In this document: positions 10,251 through 21,009 of the stretch, one piece after another
Layout of the letters: each line of letters opens with the position of its first letter
Position numbering within the stretch: position 1 is the first letter of the stretch
From: Ochotona curzoniae
Taxonomy: Eukaryota > Chordata > Mammalia > Lagomorpha > Ochotonidae
Direction of reading: 5' to 3'
Length of the DNA: 64,000 nt
Assembly: GCF_017591425.1 (NCBI RefSeq)
Contig: NW_024466599.1
Span: 74,938,501 to 75,002,500 of the forward strand
The notes under the pieces: generated by a model
Databases searched by the model: none
The model's input: the letters and a program-made list of their open reading frames with translations, nothing else
Told to the model about the DNA's origin: nothing
Program-made: the position numbers and the translations under genes

Positions 10251-13200
10251 TCCTCAGCAATCCAATGGGTACTGCAGCCCAAACCAGCCTGCCAACACAC
10301 GCTCGGCTCTCACATACCTCAGGAGGAGCTGCAGTCCAGTCAAAGCAACTCCAATAACCCTCACTGGCCTGGTCCCCCAGCTCCTGTTCCTGTGCCTGCC
10401 AGCATGTGCAGTGGACTGCTCCGGTCTGCCCCATATCCCATTGAGATTTCGTATACATCACTGGACTTTGAAGCCTACCTTGACCCAACCGACTCTACCC
10501 TTCAGCCAACACTCATGCCAGCAGGTTCTACTTCCTGTCCAGCCAGGCCCGCCCCCAGTCCTAGTACTCACCAGTGGGAGTTGCAGCCCATCAGAGAGGA
10601 TCCCACAACCTCCCCATAGACTCACTCCCGACCCCAGATATTATGCTTTCTAGGTGGTATTTCTGTCTAGCCTTACAGAACTTGTCTCCAGTCCTGGCAC
10701 TTGCCAGCTGAGGCTGCAGTAAAGCCCAGGCAGGCTGCACTTAACTGCAGCTCATGCATGCACCAGTGGATGTGGTCACTTAGCCAGCCTGGTTCTCTCT
10801 TTAACACAGCTCACATGCAGGCCAGTAAGTGTTGTAGCCATACCCAGCCTGGCTTTCATCAAGACCCAACTATCTCTCTCACCAGTGGGAGCAGTGGCCC
10901 AGCAGGGAACCCCTGCAGTCTTCTACCTGGCTCACCACTACCTGCCTGGGGTATTAAGTGTGTTGGTGAGTGCTGTGGTCCAGTCTGGCATGGCCTACCT
11001 CATATCAGCATTCACCAGTGGGTGCTGAGGCCTGGCTTGGCCCAGCCTGCCCCAAGTTCCAGCTGATGCTGGTGGATGCTATAGCCTAGTTCAGCCCATC
11101 CAGTTCCAGTCCAGGCCCTAATGTGAACTGGCTGGTGTTGCGGCCCCACCCTGGTTTTCAGATCTATCTGTGGGTACTATGAACCAGCTTGGCCCAGTCC
11201 TCCCCTAGATTTGAGCCATGCATATGCTGGTGGGTTTTGTAACATAGCCTGATCTGGACTCCTCCCAGGCTTGGCTCTTGCTTTTACCCAAGGGGACTGC
11301 ATCTTGACATAGTTCTCCAGGCTCCTCTATCAGGCCACCTCGCAGTGGCAGATCTTGTGTACACTGGTACTTGGCCTACTTCCTGTCCTGGCATTTACGA
11401 GCAGGTACAGCAGCCTTGTCTGACAAGCCCACACCCATTCCAGCTTATTGTTGGGTGTGACAGCCAGCCCCACCTCGTCCACCACCAGACCAAGCTCTCA
11501 TGTGGTTCAGCGGGCACCAATCTAATGCAGTCTGTCCTACAGCCACTTTGGCTATTGCGAGTACCAGCAGGTGCTGGAGCCTGGCCCAGTCTGGCACACC
11601 CCAGGCCTAACAGAGGGATACTGTATCCCTGTTCAGCCTAGTAAGTCACCCCCATTCTGGCTTTTGGGCTCACCAGTGGGACCTATATCCCAGCCAGGGT
11701 GTCCCCTTAACTCCCCAGCCAGTCCAGCACCTAGCCATAGATATTGCATGTTCAAGTGTTTGCTCTGGCCTAGCCCAGCATAACCCATCCTCTGCTTTGG
11801 TCTTTGTCATTGGATCCTGCAGCCTGGCCTAGCCCGGCCAACCCTTAGTCTCACTGGTAGATGCTTCAGCCTAGTTCTGCTCAGCCTGTCCCCATCCCTA
11901 GCTTTCATGCAAGCTGGTAGGCATGATAGCCTAGGCATGGCCCGTACCCCATCCTGGCCCTGCTCATGCCAGTTTACTATGGTTTGGCTTGGTCCACAAT
12001 CTAAGAGCCTACCCACACAACTACCAGCAAGTGGAGCTTCCTTACCCAGCCTGACCAGTACCTAGCCCTGACTCTCATGCTCAACAGTGGGAGCTGCAGC
12101 TTAGAACTAGGAGAGCTCCCCAGGTTCCACAACAGGCCAACTCCAAGACAAAGATCTCAGTTATACCAGTGGATGCTGTAGCCTAGTAGGGGAGTCCCCA
12201 CATCTCCCCTGCTAGCCTTGGATCTTGTGTGTGCTGGCGTGTATTTGACCCCGCTGTCGGTCAAATGAGCCCACCACTGTCTCAGCTCTCACTGGTGGGT
12301 GTTGCAGCCTAACCCAGGTGGAAGTGGCCCACACCCTATCCTGGCTTTTATGTGTGCAAATGGGTGTTATGGTCCGGCCCGGCTCTGTGCGCAGAAGCAG
12401 GTTCACACCAATACTAACGAGCCTGCTCTAGGCTGCCCCCACCCTGCCATGGTAAAAGCTATGACCTAGTGGGGGAGTTCCACAGGTTCTCCTACCAGCC
12501 CCAGATCTCATGTGTGCTGGTGGGTGCCATGGCCCTGCTTGGGATGATCCTCAGGTGCTGCAGCCCAGCCTTTTCTCAGCCCCCGCTCCCGCAGTTGTCA
12601 GTTGAGTTCCTGTCAGGTGAATTGAGTGGCTCAGCCTGGCTCAGCTCATCACCACCCCTAGTTCTGGCACAACCAGCAGGAGCCGCAGTCCCACAGAGGT
12701 GAGATCAACATTCCCCTGCAGAATCTGCCCCCAGTTCTGGCTCTCTTGTGTTCTGGTGGTGCTGCAGCCCAGCCTGACATGGCCTACCCCTGCTTTGAAC
12801 TCAGTGGTGGGAATTGCAGCCCAGCCTAGCCAGGCATTCTCCCCAGCCTCAGTTTTCATGTTCACTGGTAGGTGGAGGGAGATGCTACTTAGCCTCGCTC
12901 GGGTCTCCCATGTGGGCAGGTGTCTTGGCCTGACCTGGTGATGCACTCTGGCTTCCCCTCCTCTAAACCGCTCCTTGCCTACCTGTGAGTATAGTGGCCC
13001 AGTTGATGGAGGACCACAGAAATCCCTGCTCCCCTATGAAAGATGCTGTCAGCCACTCCTGCTGCAACACACCCAGACCCCCTTCTCTGGGCAGTTTGCA
13101 GCCTCCCTGCCTAGAGTTTGCTGTATTCCCTACATAACTTAGAAAGAGAAAGAACAGGCAAATATGCTGGCATATAGTTAACACAGAGTTGGCATTCACC

Positions 13201-13380
13201 AGGCCCAGAGTGCCCATCAGCTGTTGGCTGCTTTCCTCCCAGCAGTGTAACACTTGCAACCTCGGCAGTTTCCTACAGCTGGGGCTTCCTGAAGTCTTGA
13301 GTCAGCATTATTCTCACCAGGCTTCCCTTTCCTTCTCTCTCAGGAGGATTCTATTCTGGTGCTCAGCCCTGTATGTCTGA
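10250..13380. repeat. Large degenerate GC-rich tandem-repeat block
   Basis: About 3.1 kb of diverged units spaced roughly 50-130 bp apart. Each resembles (G)GTGCTGCAGCCCAGCC followed by TGGCCCAGCC, a C-rich stretch and CAGCTCTCATGTGTGC. Clear anchors occur near 10267, 10328, 10574, 11815, 12090, 12298, 12552, 12757 and 12810. The open frames across it are short and change frame, so it is not a gene. Family unknown to me; it could be a lagomorph-specific satellite-like region or the internal part of a retroposon. Confidence 0.7.
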
Positions 13381-13812
13381 ATGGGCTTCGCTAGGGATGA
13401 CTGCGAATCCACGATATATTTATGCAGTTGATTGGTTCACAAGTCAGTACCCATGTTACTGATTAGGACACAGGCTCTTCCACAGGAGTGAGGGGTTGAT
13501 GTGACTTTAGGGCAGCCTCTGCTTGGATCATGTCCAGACATGCTCTGCGTAGGGTCTGAGCTTTGGGTAACAACAAAAGGCTTTCTGCGCTCACTAGAGT
13601 ACCACTGTATCTATTTGCAGACTTTCTGCAGGGACAATAGTGAGTGCAGAAGGCATGGGACACACACAACAACCTGTGGCAGGCCTTGTGGCCATGTTCA
13701 CCATCCACTGGGAGGGATGGCCTCATGACTGGAACTGTTTCCTTCTGTCACCACATTGTCTTGGTTTTGTGTGAAGATAGACCAGCTCTGTTCAGAATTT
13801 CATAGCACTCAC
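13380..13812. other. Unassigned sequence between repeat block and LTR-like element
   Basis: No exon or tandem periodicity is seen. It could be the far end of the neighbouring repetitive element or unique intergenic DNA. Confidence 0.4.
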
Positions 13813-14509
13813 TGTTACGGGGTGTGAGCGAGATCACTCCAGACATGTCTAAGGTTTATTAAGGAGTATTTATTAACCAAGCTTGGTGATAGCACAGCAC
13901 ACTAGACATGGCAAATCACAAGTCCATGTGGCAATCCAACCAATCATAACCCAACCAAACATAGCCCCAAGAGGAACAAATGGTCATTACCCTGAAGTCC
14001 ATCCGTTAAGCTGAAGACCTATGTCCCAGCTTCCCCAACAATATAAGTTATCCTAAGAGACACGCAATGAATAACCTGGATATACTTACAAAGCTGCAGA
14101 CATTCACCTTTCCCTGGCTTCTCTGCCCACATTCCATCACTGCTAGGCCTCACCTCTCCTGGAACTGCTGATAGTACACAAATCAGAAACAACACTACTA
14201 TATCCACTGTCCCATCTAAGCAGCACACAGGGACCATGATTGCTCCGACCAGCAGAGTCAGTAACGTGGACAGGGAGAGGGTCTGGGATGAAGCACCCAC
14301 AGGAGAGCAGTGATGGGAGAAGTCTCTGCGAAGTCTCGCTTTATTGCTCCTTCACCTTTCCTTATATACTCTTCTCGTCACATCCTAATTTAGCCAGGAT
14401 ATTGGGTACAGACGAGTCCAATTAGTCTAGGTGTTTTTAGTCAGCTCAATGAGCGGTCCTTAGCCCACTGTCAATGGGTGCTGGCTATCACTGGCTGCAC
14501 CCTATAACA
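13813..14509 (-). mobile_element. LTR-like retroviral fragment
   Basis: A 697-bp segment has inverted ends TGTTA...TAACA, the TG...CA rule of LTRs. Read on the - strand it has a TATATAAGG promoter-like box (about 14365-14375), AATAAA shortly after (about 14339-14345), and two further poly(A)-like hexamers (AATAAATACTCC, TTAATAAACC) about 60 bp before its 3' end. It is non-coding. Flanking bases do not form a clean target duplication, so it may be a solo LTR or an LTR plus some internal sequence. Class (ERV2/ERVK-like or MaLR) is not resolved. Confidence 0.5.
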
Positions 14510-14619
14510 CACTGTTGAATACTATCGGGAGGTTTCTGTTGGTAGATTATTCTGCAAGGAAGTTGTGTGTTTAAATTGAAATGTATGACACTGACCTAGA
14601 TATAGTCAATGTTAATTTC

Positions 14620-14962
14620 TTTTCCTTTCTTAAAGATTTATTTATTTTTATTGGAAAGGTGGATATTCAGAGAGGAGGAGAGACAGAGAGGAAGTTCTTC
14701 CATCTGATGGTTCACTCCTCAAGCAGCTGTAATGGCTGGAGCTGAACCAGTCCGAAGCCAGAATCCTGGACCAGGAGCTTCCTCCAGGTCTCCCACACGG
14801 GTGCAGGATCCCAAAGCTTTGGGCCATTCTTGACTGCTTTCCAAGGCCACAAGCAGGAAGCTGGATGGGAAGCAGGGCTGCCGGGATTAGAACCAGAGCC
14901 TATGTGGGATCCCAGCGTGTTCAAGGCGAAGACCTTAACCGCTACACTATTGCTCCGGGCCC
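14620..14962 (-). repeat. C-type SINE, reverse, 16-bp target duplication
   Basis: Full length. AGTCAATGTTAATTTC is repeated exactly at 14604-14619 and 14963-14978, which fixes both ends and shows a fairly recent insertion. Confidence 0.95.
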
Positions 14963-15221
14963 AGTCAATGTTAATTTCAACATTGCCAGTGAGTAAGAGG
15001 AAGTGATTTCTGCAATATTTAGAGTTAAGCATTACAGAAAAGGCTTTGGCTCTCTAAATGTCAGGAGCAGTTCCACTGGAAAATAGTTTTGAATCTTACC
15101 AGCAGTGTAGAGCTGATGTCAGAACTCTGAGAGAAAGCAAGGGCCCAGGGAAGGAGGTCCCTTGGGTATGGTCAGAACTCAGCTGTGGTTTAAGACTTTT
15201 AAAATTTTTTTAAATTTTTTT

Positions 15222-15521
15222 AAAAAAGACTATTTTATTTGGAAAGTCATAGTTACAGAAAGTGAGGGAGAGGAAGAGAGGTCTTTTATCCGCTGATTCA
15301 CTCCCCAGATGCTTGCAGCAACCAGAGCTGAGTCAGTCCAAAGCTGAGAGCCAGGAGATTTCTTCCAGGTCTCCCATGTGGATTCAGGGACCCAAGGATT
15401 TGAATCATCCTCCATTGCTTTCCCAGGCCATAAGCAGGGAGTTGAAGTGGAGCAGCTGGGACACGAACTGGCATCCACATGGATGGAGCATTATCCTGTT
15501 ATGCCATGGTGGCTCACCCTG
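15222..15521 (-). repeat. Diverged C-type SINE, reverse
   Basis: It runs from a reversed A-rich tail (ACTATTTTATTTGGAAAGTC) to GCCATGGTGGCTCACCC. The body is recognisable but moderately diverged. Confidence 0.85.
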
Positions 15522-15654
15522 GTTTAGGCTTCTTTAGAGGAGACGAAACCTAAAGCCCCAGGTTCTCCAACATGGGAATCTAGAAGGAATGACATCCAAG
15601 GATAGTACCACTTAGTGTGAATGACTTGGCAATAAACCTGCCCTGCTGAGGGAA

Positions 15655-15722
15655 GGTAGGGAGAGTAAGAGGAAAGAGGAGGTAGCAGACAGGAAGGAGA
15701 GGGAAGGAAGGGCTGAAGTGGG
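15655..15722. repeat. Purine-rich low-complexity tract
   Basis: Almost entirely A/G on the + strand (GGAAGGAGAGGGAAGG and similar). Confidence 0.7.
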
Positions 15723-15897
15723 GTACAGGTGGTCAAGCAGGCACTCATGCGATTCTGTAGTCATGTTTGCATTCAAAGTGCCTCAGGAAGCCGCTTGAAC
15801 TTGGAGGTGAGCCAGGTGCCTGGCAGAGCCAGCAAAAACCATTTCTGCAGGAAGACATCCCCATTCTGAGCGGCAGGAGACACCCCAAAATCATTTT

Positions 15898-16105
15898 GTT
15901 AAAATGGTTAATTTCATTTATTTGAAAGAGTGATGAAGAAACAGGCAGACACACACACACACACACACACATATTCACTGGCTCACTCCTCTCCCCCAAA
16001 TGCCTGCAGTGACTAGGACTGGAACAGGTTGACACTAGGAGCCTGAAACTCCATTTGGGTTTTCTGATGGGTGGCAGGCCTCACACCATGAGCCATCACT
16101 TGTTG
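15898..16105 (-). repeat. Old SINE fragment with (AC)n expansion
   Basis: A reversed SINE tail (ATTTCATTTATTTGAAAGAG) is followed by an AC dinucleotide run at about 15949-15971, then a diverged body that stops against the GAPDH pseudogene fragment. Confidence 0.65.
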
Positions 16106-16110
16106 CTTCC

Positions 16111-16545
16111 AAGGGTCTACCGATGCCAGCTTGGCTACCTATGTGATGTCATCATATGTGGCAGATTTTTCCAGAAGGCAGATCAGGTGCACAACTGACA
16201 CATTAGGGTGGGCACATGAAAGATGCAGGCTGTGTGTTTTGCATTCAGGTCGGGGATGACCTTGTCTACAGCTAGGCAGCTCCGGTAAACGTGTGGATTA
16301 TTCTGGACAGCCCTGTGACTCTCATACCGGTTTCCCAGAGGGTCCCCCACAGTCTTGTGGTGGCAGTGATGGCATGGCCTCTGGTTATGAGTCCTTCCAC
16401 AAGCCCAACGTTGTCAAGGATGACCTTGGCTGGGGGTTGCGGAGCAGATGGTGCAGGAGGCTTTGCTGATGATCTTGAAAGAATTGTTATCCTTCTCATG
16501 GTTCACACTTATCACAAACAGGTACTGACAGATGGGCAGAAATAA
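16111..16545 (-). pseudogene. GAPDH processed pseudogene fragment
   Basis: Read on the - strand, this aligns with the middle of glyceraldehyde-3-phosphate dehydrogenase. Recognisable pieces include GTTTGTGATAAGTGTGAACC, KASCTIC around the active-site cysteine, AKVILDNVGLVEGL with HAITAT, and AATATGATGACATCA-like sequence near 16150. It has no introns, has small frame shifts, lacks both ends and corresponds roughly to residues 120-270 of the 335-residue enzyme. It is a dead retrocopy; GAPDH retrocopies are numerous in mammals. A SINE fragment abuts the left end (pseudogene 3' side). Confidence 0.85.
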
Positions 16546-16571
16546 GCCCCTTGTGGCTCCACTTTGCAACA

Positions 16572-16640
16572 TGGCCCCAAGGAGATTTTTCTGAGTCTCC
16601 CATGTGGGTGCAGAGTCCCAAGGCTTTGGGCCGTCTTCCT
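16572..16640 (-). repeat. Truncated C-type SINE fragment
   Basis: Only the central part is present (GAGTCTCCCATGTGGGTGCA, CCAAGGCTTTGGGCCGTC). It breaks off into a fragment of the GC-rich repeat family. Confidence 0.75.
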
Positions 16641-16654
16641 CTGTTCTCCTCAGA

Positions 16655-16895
16655 TCTGGCTGTCATGTATGTGGGCAGGTGTAACTGCTGGCCAGTCTGC
16701 TCCCAGCCCAAGTTGTCTCATGAACCAGTGGATGCTGCAGCTTAGTAGAAGACACTCCTCAGAAGCCCCACTGTGCCTGCCCCCAGCCCTGGCTCTTGTA
16801 CATTCCTGTCAGGGGTTGCAGTCCAATGTGGCCCAGCCAAGCACTAGCCCCAGCTCTCATGTGTGTCAATCAAATAAAATTTTCAAACCCTTAGT
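16655..16895. repeat. Second fragment of the degenerate GC-rich repeat family
   Basis: It repeats the anchors of the 10.2-13.4 kb block (CCAGTGGATGCTGCAGC, CCCCAGCTCTCATGTGTG) in the same orientation, about 3.3 kb away. It ends with AAATAAAATTTTC. This shows the block is a dispersed family rather than a unique local expansion. Confidence 0.6.
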
Positions 16896-16965
16896 GAATT
16901 TTTTGCTTTGATCAGTATACTGTTCAACTCCAAAATTTCATTTTAAGTTTTTTCATTTTGTTTTT

Positions 16966-17241
16966 AGATTTATTTATTTGAAAGGCAGAGAGGCTCAGAG
17001 AAGGAGTGATGGGGAGAGAGCGTTTTCCATCTACTGGGTCACTTCCCAAACGGTGGCAGTGGCTGTGCCAGGCTGATGACAGGATCCTAGAACTCTGTCT
17101 GGGTCTCCCACTTGGATTCTCTGCTGCTTTCCCAGGCACATTGGCGGGGAGCTGGATTGAAAGTGGAGCAGCTCAGACCTGAACTGGGCCTTGGATGTGG
17201 GATGGCTGCATTGTACCTCGCTGTGTCACAATGTTGGCCCT
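16966..17241 (-). repeat. Old C-type SINE, reverse
   Basis: TTTTTAGATTTATTTATTTG at the reversed tail through to ATGTTGGCCC at the head; diverged. Confidence 0.82.
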
Positions 17242-17653
17242 GATTGTTTTTATGCTTCCTGTTTGTGGGTGTTCTGTTTGGTGAGCAACTGCTATCATGT
17301 CTCCCTTTACTTCTTTTAAACATGGTTTTCTCTTTTCCTTTAAAAAAGCACCTTTGCTTCCAGATTTAGCAAGCAGTCTGTGTGTGCCCTGGAGAACTTG
17401 AGTCTGTTTGATATCTCACCCTGTTTGGTGCTAAGTGGGTACAGCCCGATCCATACAGTCTCCTGAACTGCTGCAAATAAGCAGGGTTCCAGGAAAGCTC
17501 TTTGCGGTGTCTTTCTCCAGGTTTCTGTTAAACGTGTAACTTGTCTACCATTTGCTTTTTTTCTACTGATATCGCTGAGCTACCATGCCTTTAGCTGTTT
17601 CCTGTCAGAATCTGCTCTTTTTGATAATCTCCTTAGGCACAAGTCTCTCCATC

Positions 17654-17995
17654 TTTTTTTTTTTTTTGAAGGCTTATTTTTATTGGAAAGTCAGATATAC
17701 ATATTCAGAGAGGAGGAGAGACAGAGAGAAAGATCTTCCATCCAATGATTCATTCCCCCCCAAATGAGCGCAACGGCCAGTGCTATGCCGATCCGAAGCC
17801 AGGAGCCAGGAACTTCTTCTGGGTATCCCACACGGATACAGGGTCCCAAAGCTTTGGGCCACCCTCCACTGCTTTCCCAGGCCACAAGCGGGGAGCTGGA
17901 TGGGAAGTGGAGCTGCCAGGATTAGAACCGGCACCCATATGGGATCCTGGCATGTTCAAGGAGAGGACTTTAGCTGCTAGGCTACGCCGCCGGGC
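17654..17995 (-). repeat. Young C-type SINE, reverse, with target duplication
   Basis: TCTCTCCATC flanks the element at 17644-17653 and 17996-18005. The body carries the young-subfamily AAAGCTTTGGGCC and GATATACATATTCAGAGAGG. Confidence 0.93.
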
Positions 17996-18254
17996 TCTCT
18001 CCATCATCTATACAAAAAAGGCAATGCCCCCAAGCAGGGCCACCTGTTCTCAGCATGCCTTTTCCCTGCTCTCATGTAACTACAGCGGTAGCCCTTGCTG
18101 GGGAGTGGTTGGCAGCTCCTCCTCTTCTCAGTCTGCCCTCCTGATACACAGCTTCCTCCTTATGAGCAGTCTAGACAGGTGCCACTGAACTCCTACAACT
18201 GTCAGCCTGGTACACCTCCAGCAGGAACCAAGGATGGAGGCAGCCTGTTTGCTA

Positions 18255-18512
18255 GAGCTAGAGGGCTTCCATTTGCTGGTTCACTCCTTCCCCAGACAGC
18301 TACAACAGCTGGCACTAGTCCAGGCCAATGCCAGCATTCAGGATCTCCATTTGGGTGTGATGTGGAAGCACAGGGCCAGGCACTTGCATCATCCTACTTT
18401 CCCAGGAGCATGAGGTAGGAAGTAAGTAGTGCAGTTGGGGCTTGACCCAGAGCTCATACCGGACAGCACATGCGGCAGCTTAACTTGCTGTCAGAAGGCC
18501 AGCCTCATCTGT
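18255..18512 (-). repeat. Old SINE fragment, reverse
   Basis: A diverged C-type body without its A-rich tail. Confidence 0.6.
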
Positions 18513-18916
18513 TCTCCCTGTGCCCTTAGGGACAGCTGCAGAGGCCTCACGTGGTCTGGTTGATATGCAGTGAACATCTGACGGTGGGGATGTGTTCTGA
18601 GAAATGTGCCAGGAGGCGATTTCACTGCATGTGAGCAGCACAGATTGTACCTAAACAAAACCTAGAGGCCGGAGCTCAGTCGTCTGATGTGGTGTCTTGA
18701 TGGAATCCAGAGATGCAGTGACCTCCGGGTGCAGAGGCTTCCACCACTGTGCTCAACACAGTTTCACAGTAAACTGCTGTTCTTGTTGATTTAATATTGT
18801 ATGTAATACATTCAAACTGATGAAAAACTCTAGTGAATACCCGCTAACAAAGTCACTTATCATCATTAGTATCCTCCATTATGTGCTGTATTTTTGCTTA
18901 TGTATAACATTTTATT

Positions 18917-19241
18917 TTTTAAAAAACGATTGTTTTTTAATTGGAAAGTCAGATATACAGAGAGGAGAGACAGAAAAGAAGATCTTCCGTCCAGTGGTTC
19001 ACTCCCCAAGCTGCCGCAACAGCTGGAGCTGAGGTGATCTGAAGCCAGGTGCCCAGAGCCTCTTCTGGGTCTCCCATGTGGGTGCAGGGTCCCAAAGCTT
19101 TGGGCCGTCCTCGACTGCTTTCCCAGGCCACAAACAGGGAGCTGGATGGGAAGCAAGGCCGCTGGGATTGGAACCGGCTGTCATATGGGATCCCAGCGTG
19201 TGCAAGGTGAGGACCTTAACCACTATGCTACTATACTAGCC
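18917..19241 (-). repeat. C-type SINE, reverse
   Basis: Full-length reversed copy ending at the head near ATACTAGCCTG. The next SINE inserted about 30 bp beyond it in the opposite direction, so the two form an inverted pair. Confidence 0.9.
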
Positions 19242-19270
19242 TGATTTATTTTACTTGAAAGAGTATTATG

Positions 19271-19592
19271 GGGCCTGGTGGCATGGCCTAGCAGCTAATG
19301 TCCTCGCCTTGAATGCCCCAGGATTCCATATGGGTGCCGGTTCTATCCTGGCGGCCCTGCTTCCCTTCCAGCTCCCTGCCTGTGGCCCGGGAAAGCAGTC
19401 GAGGATGGCCCAAAGCTTTGGGACCCTGCACCCGCGTGGGAGACCCGGAAGAGGCTCCTGGCTTCGGATCGGCATAGCACTGGCCGTTGCGGTCACTTGG
19501 GGAGTGAATCATCAGACAGAAGATCTTCCTCTCTGTCTCTCCTCTCTGTATATCTGACTTTCCAATAAATAAATAAATCTTAAAAAAAAAAA
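19271..19592 (+). repeat. Young C-type SINE, 14-bp target duplication
   Basis: GAAAGAGTATTATG occurs exactly at 19257-19270 and 19593-19606. The full-length body is very close to the copies at 27654 and 36060. Confidence 0.95.
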
Positions 19593-19609
19593 GAAAGAGT
19601 ATTATGAAG

Positions 19610-20395
19610 TAGAAAATGACAAAATGAACACCATCACATTTTTTATAAGATCAAGAACCAACTTTCAGACACTCAGCGCACATCAGACCCGAATCTTCCT
19701 GGATTTTTGTGTTGCGTAGCTTATCAGTTTATCATACTGTATGCTCTTGGAAAATCAGGGAGGAAAATGTGATGAATGCTGCCATGCTTAAGTTGCATCA
19801 ATAGGCTTAGTGCTCCCCAAATGTCTCTCATGCCATCCAAGGTGGCTTTAGGCCACTGCCAACCTCAGAGCTCAAAGTATTATTCTGATAGCAATGATTG
19901 CGTGTGTGTTTCTCTGCTGTTGCCATCACCTTTTCAGAAACACAGAGGTTTTCTGGATGCCCTGATTTGCTAAGATATTCAAAGTACAAAGATGGAACAG
20001 GTGTCATCTCTGGCCTTCAGGGGCTTGTATCCTTGGTGGGAGGGAAGGCAGATCCGAGTAAGCTAGAAATAGGACAGAGCCAACCTCTGCCAAGAAGAAT
20101 GACCTCCAAAAGGGCCCTAACACCACTGGCCTCCGGGTCTGCTGTTCACATGTTAAAGCTTGGTGCTACACGTCAGATACAGAACAGTGAGCTCTGAGAG
20201 CACTTGGGAGGCCGCAGGAAAGAGAAGAGGAGCTAGGAGGAGACCTGGATCTGGCTGAAGGCTTTCTGGAAAGAGCCGTGTGACACCATTTCACGGCTGT
20301 CATTTGCTGGAACTCACACTGCACACAACAGCGCATGCCAGAAAGTGTCTGCAGACTGTCAACATTTAATCGTTATGTCACACATCATGCCTGGC
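19610..20395. other. Intergenic DNA downstream of both genes
   Basis: Unique-looking sequence between the last intergenic SINE and the FHL2 poly(A) site. No exon or named repeat recognised with confidence. Confidence 0.5.
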
Positions 20396-20857
20396 AAGAG
20401 ATTCTGTTTTGAATAACTTTATTGTAAATCCCATAATCTTTAGGTTTTACATAACAGGAAGTTTAAAAGCTGTGAGTACCAACTCTTCATTATCTTACAT
20501 AGTTTTGAAAACTCAAGTTCGTGACACGTTAATTGCACTTCAAAACTTAAATATGCAGTGAAAAGAAAGCCATGTTTATGAAGACATCTTTCAAAGGGAG
20601 TTTTACATCTGGACTGGCCCTGATGACTACACAAATTCCAAACTATCTTCCAAACTAAACTCTAAGGACTTTTCACTCTCCCTGGGACCAAAGTCGTCCA
20701 AAAGATGCAAGGATTCAGACAGACAGGACTCGCACTGAGAAGCATAGGTGGCAAGTTTCAGTATGGCTGGTGGAAGCCAGAACAACACTGCCTGGCGGAG
20801 AAAGAAAATACACAAAGCTATGGTGAGATGCCACACAGCCACCGGGCCGTGCAGCCT
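20395..20857 (-). other. FHL2: FHL2 3' untranslated region
   Basis: About 460 nt between the stop codon and the poly(A) signal. It is free of interspersed repeats and AT-richer than the coding exon. Confidence 0.8.
20418..20423 (-). terminator. FHL2: FHL2 poly(A) signal
   Basis: AATAAA on the - strand (TTTATT on +), followed downstream by a G/U-rich TGATGTGTGACA near 20380. This is the first canonical hexamer beyond the stop with a suitable downstream element. Confidence 0.75.
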
Positions 20858-21009
20858 TCAGATGTCCTTGCCGCAGTCGGGACACAGGATGTCATCCCTC
20901 TCGGTGAGGAAGCCTCGGCCCACCAGGGACAGGGAGCACTTCTTGCAGTTGAAGCAGTCGTTGTGCCACTGCCGTTCCTCGAAGGAGATGTACTTTGTGC
21001 CACCGATTC
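20858..21009 (-). CDS. FHL2: FHL2 last coding exon: LIM4 and C-terminus (residues 231-279, stop)
   Basis: The acceptor is GTCTACAG|GAATCG. It encodes [18 protein letters not shown] to the conserved end CPDCGKDI, then TGA at 20858-20860. Confidence 0.97.

Noticed and set aside
9841..16895. Intergenic block as a new protein-coding or defence-like system
   Set aside because: No frame longer than about 130 codons keeps a consistent composition, and all are explained by degenerate repeats, an LTR-like element, SINEs and a GAPDH retrocopy.
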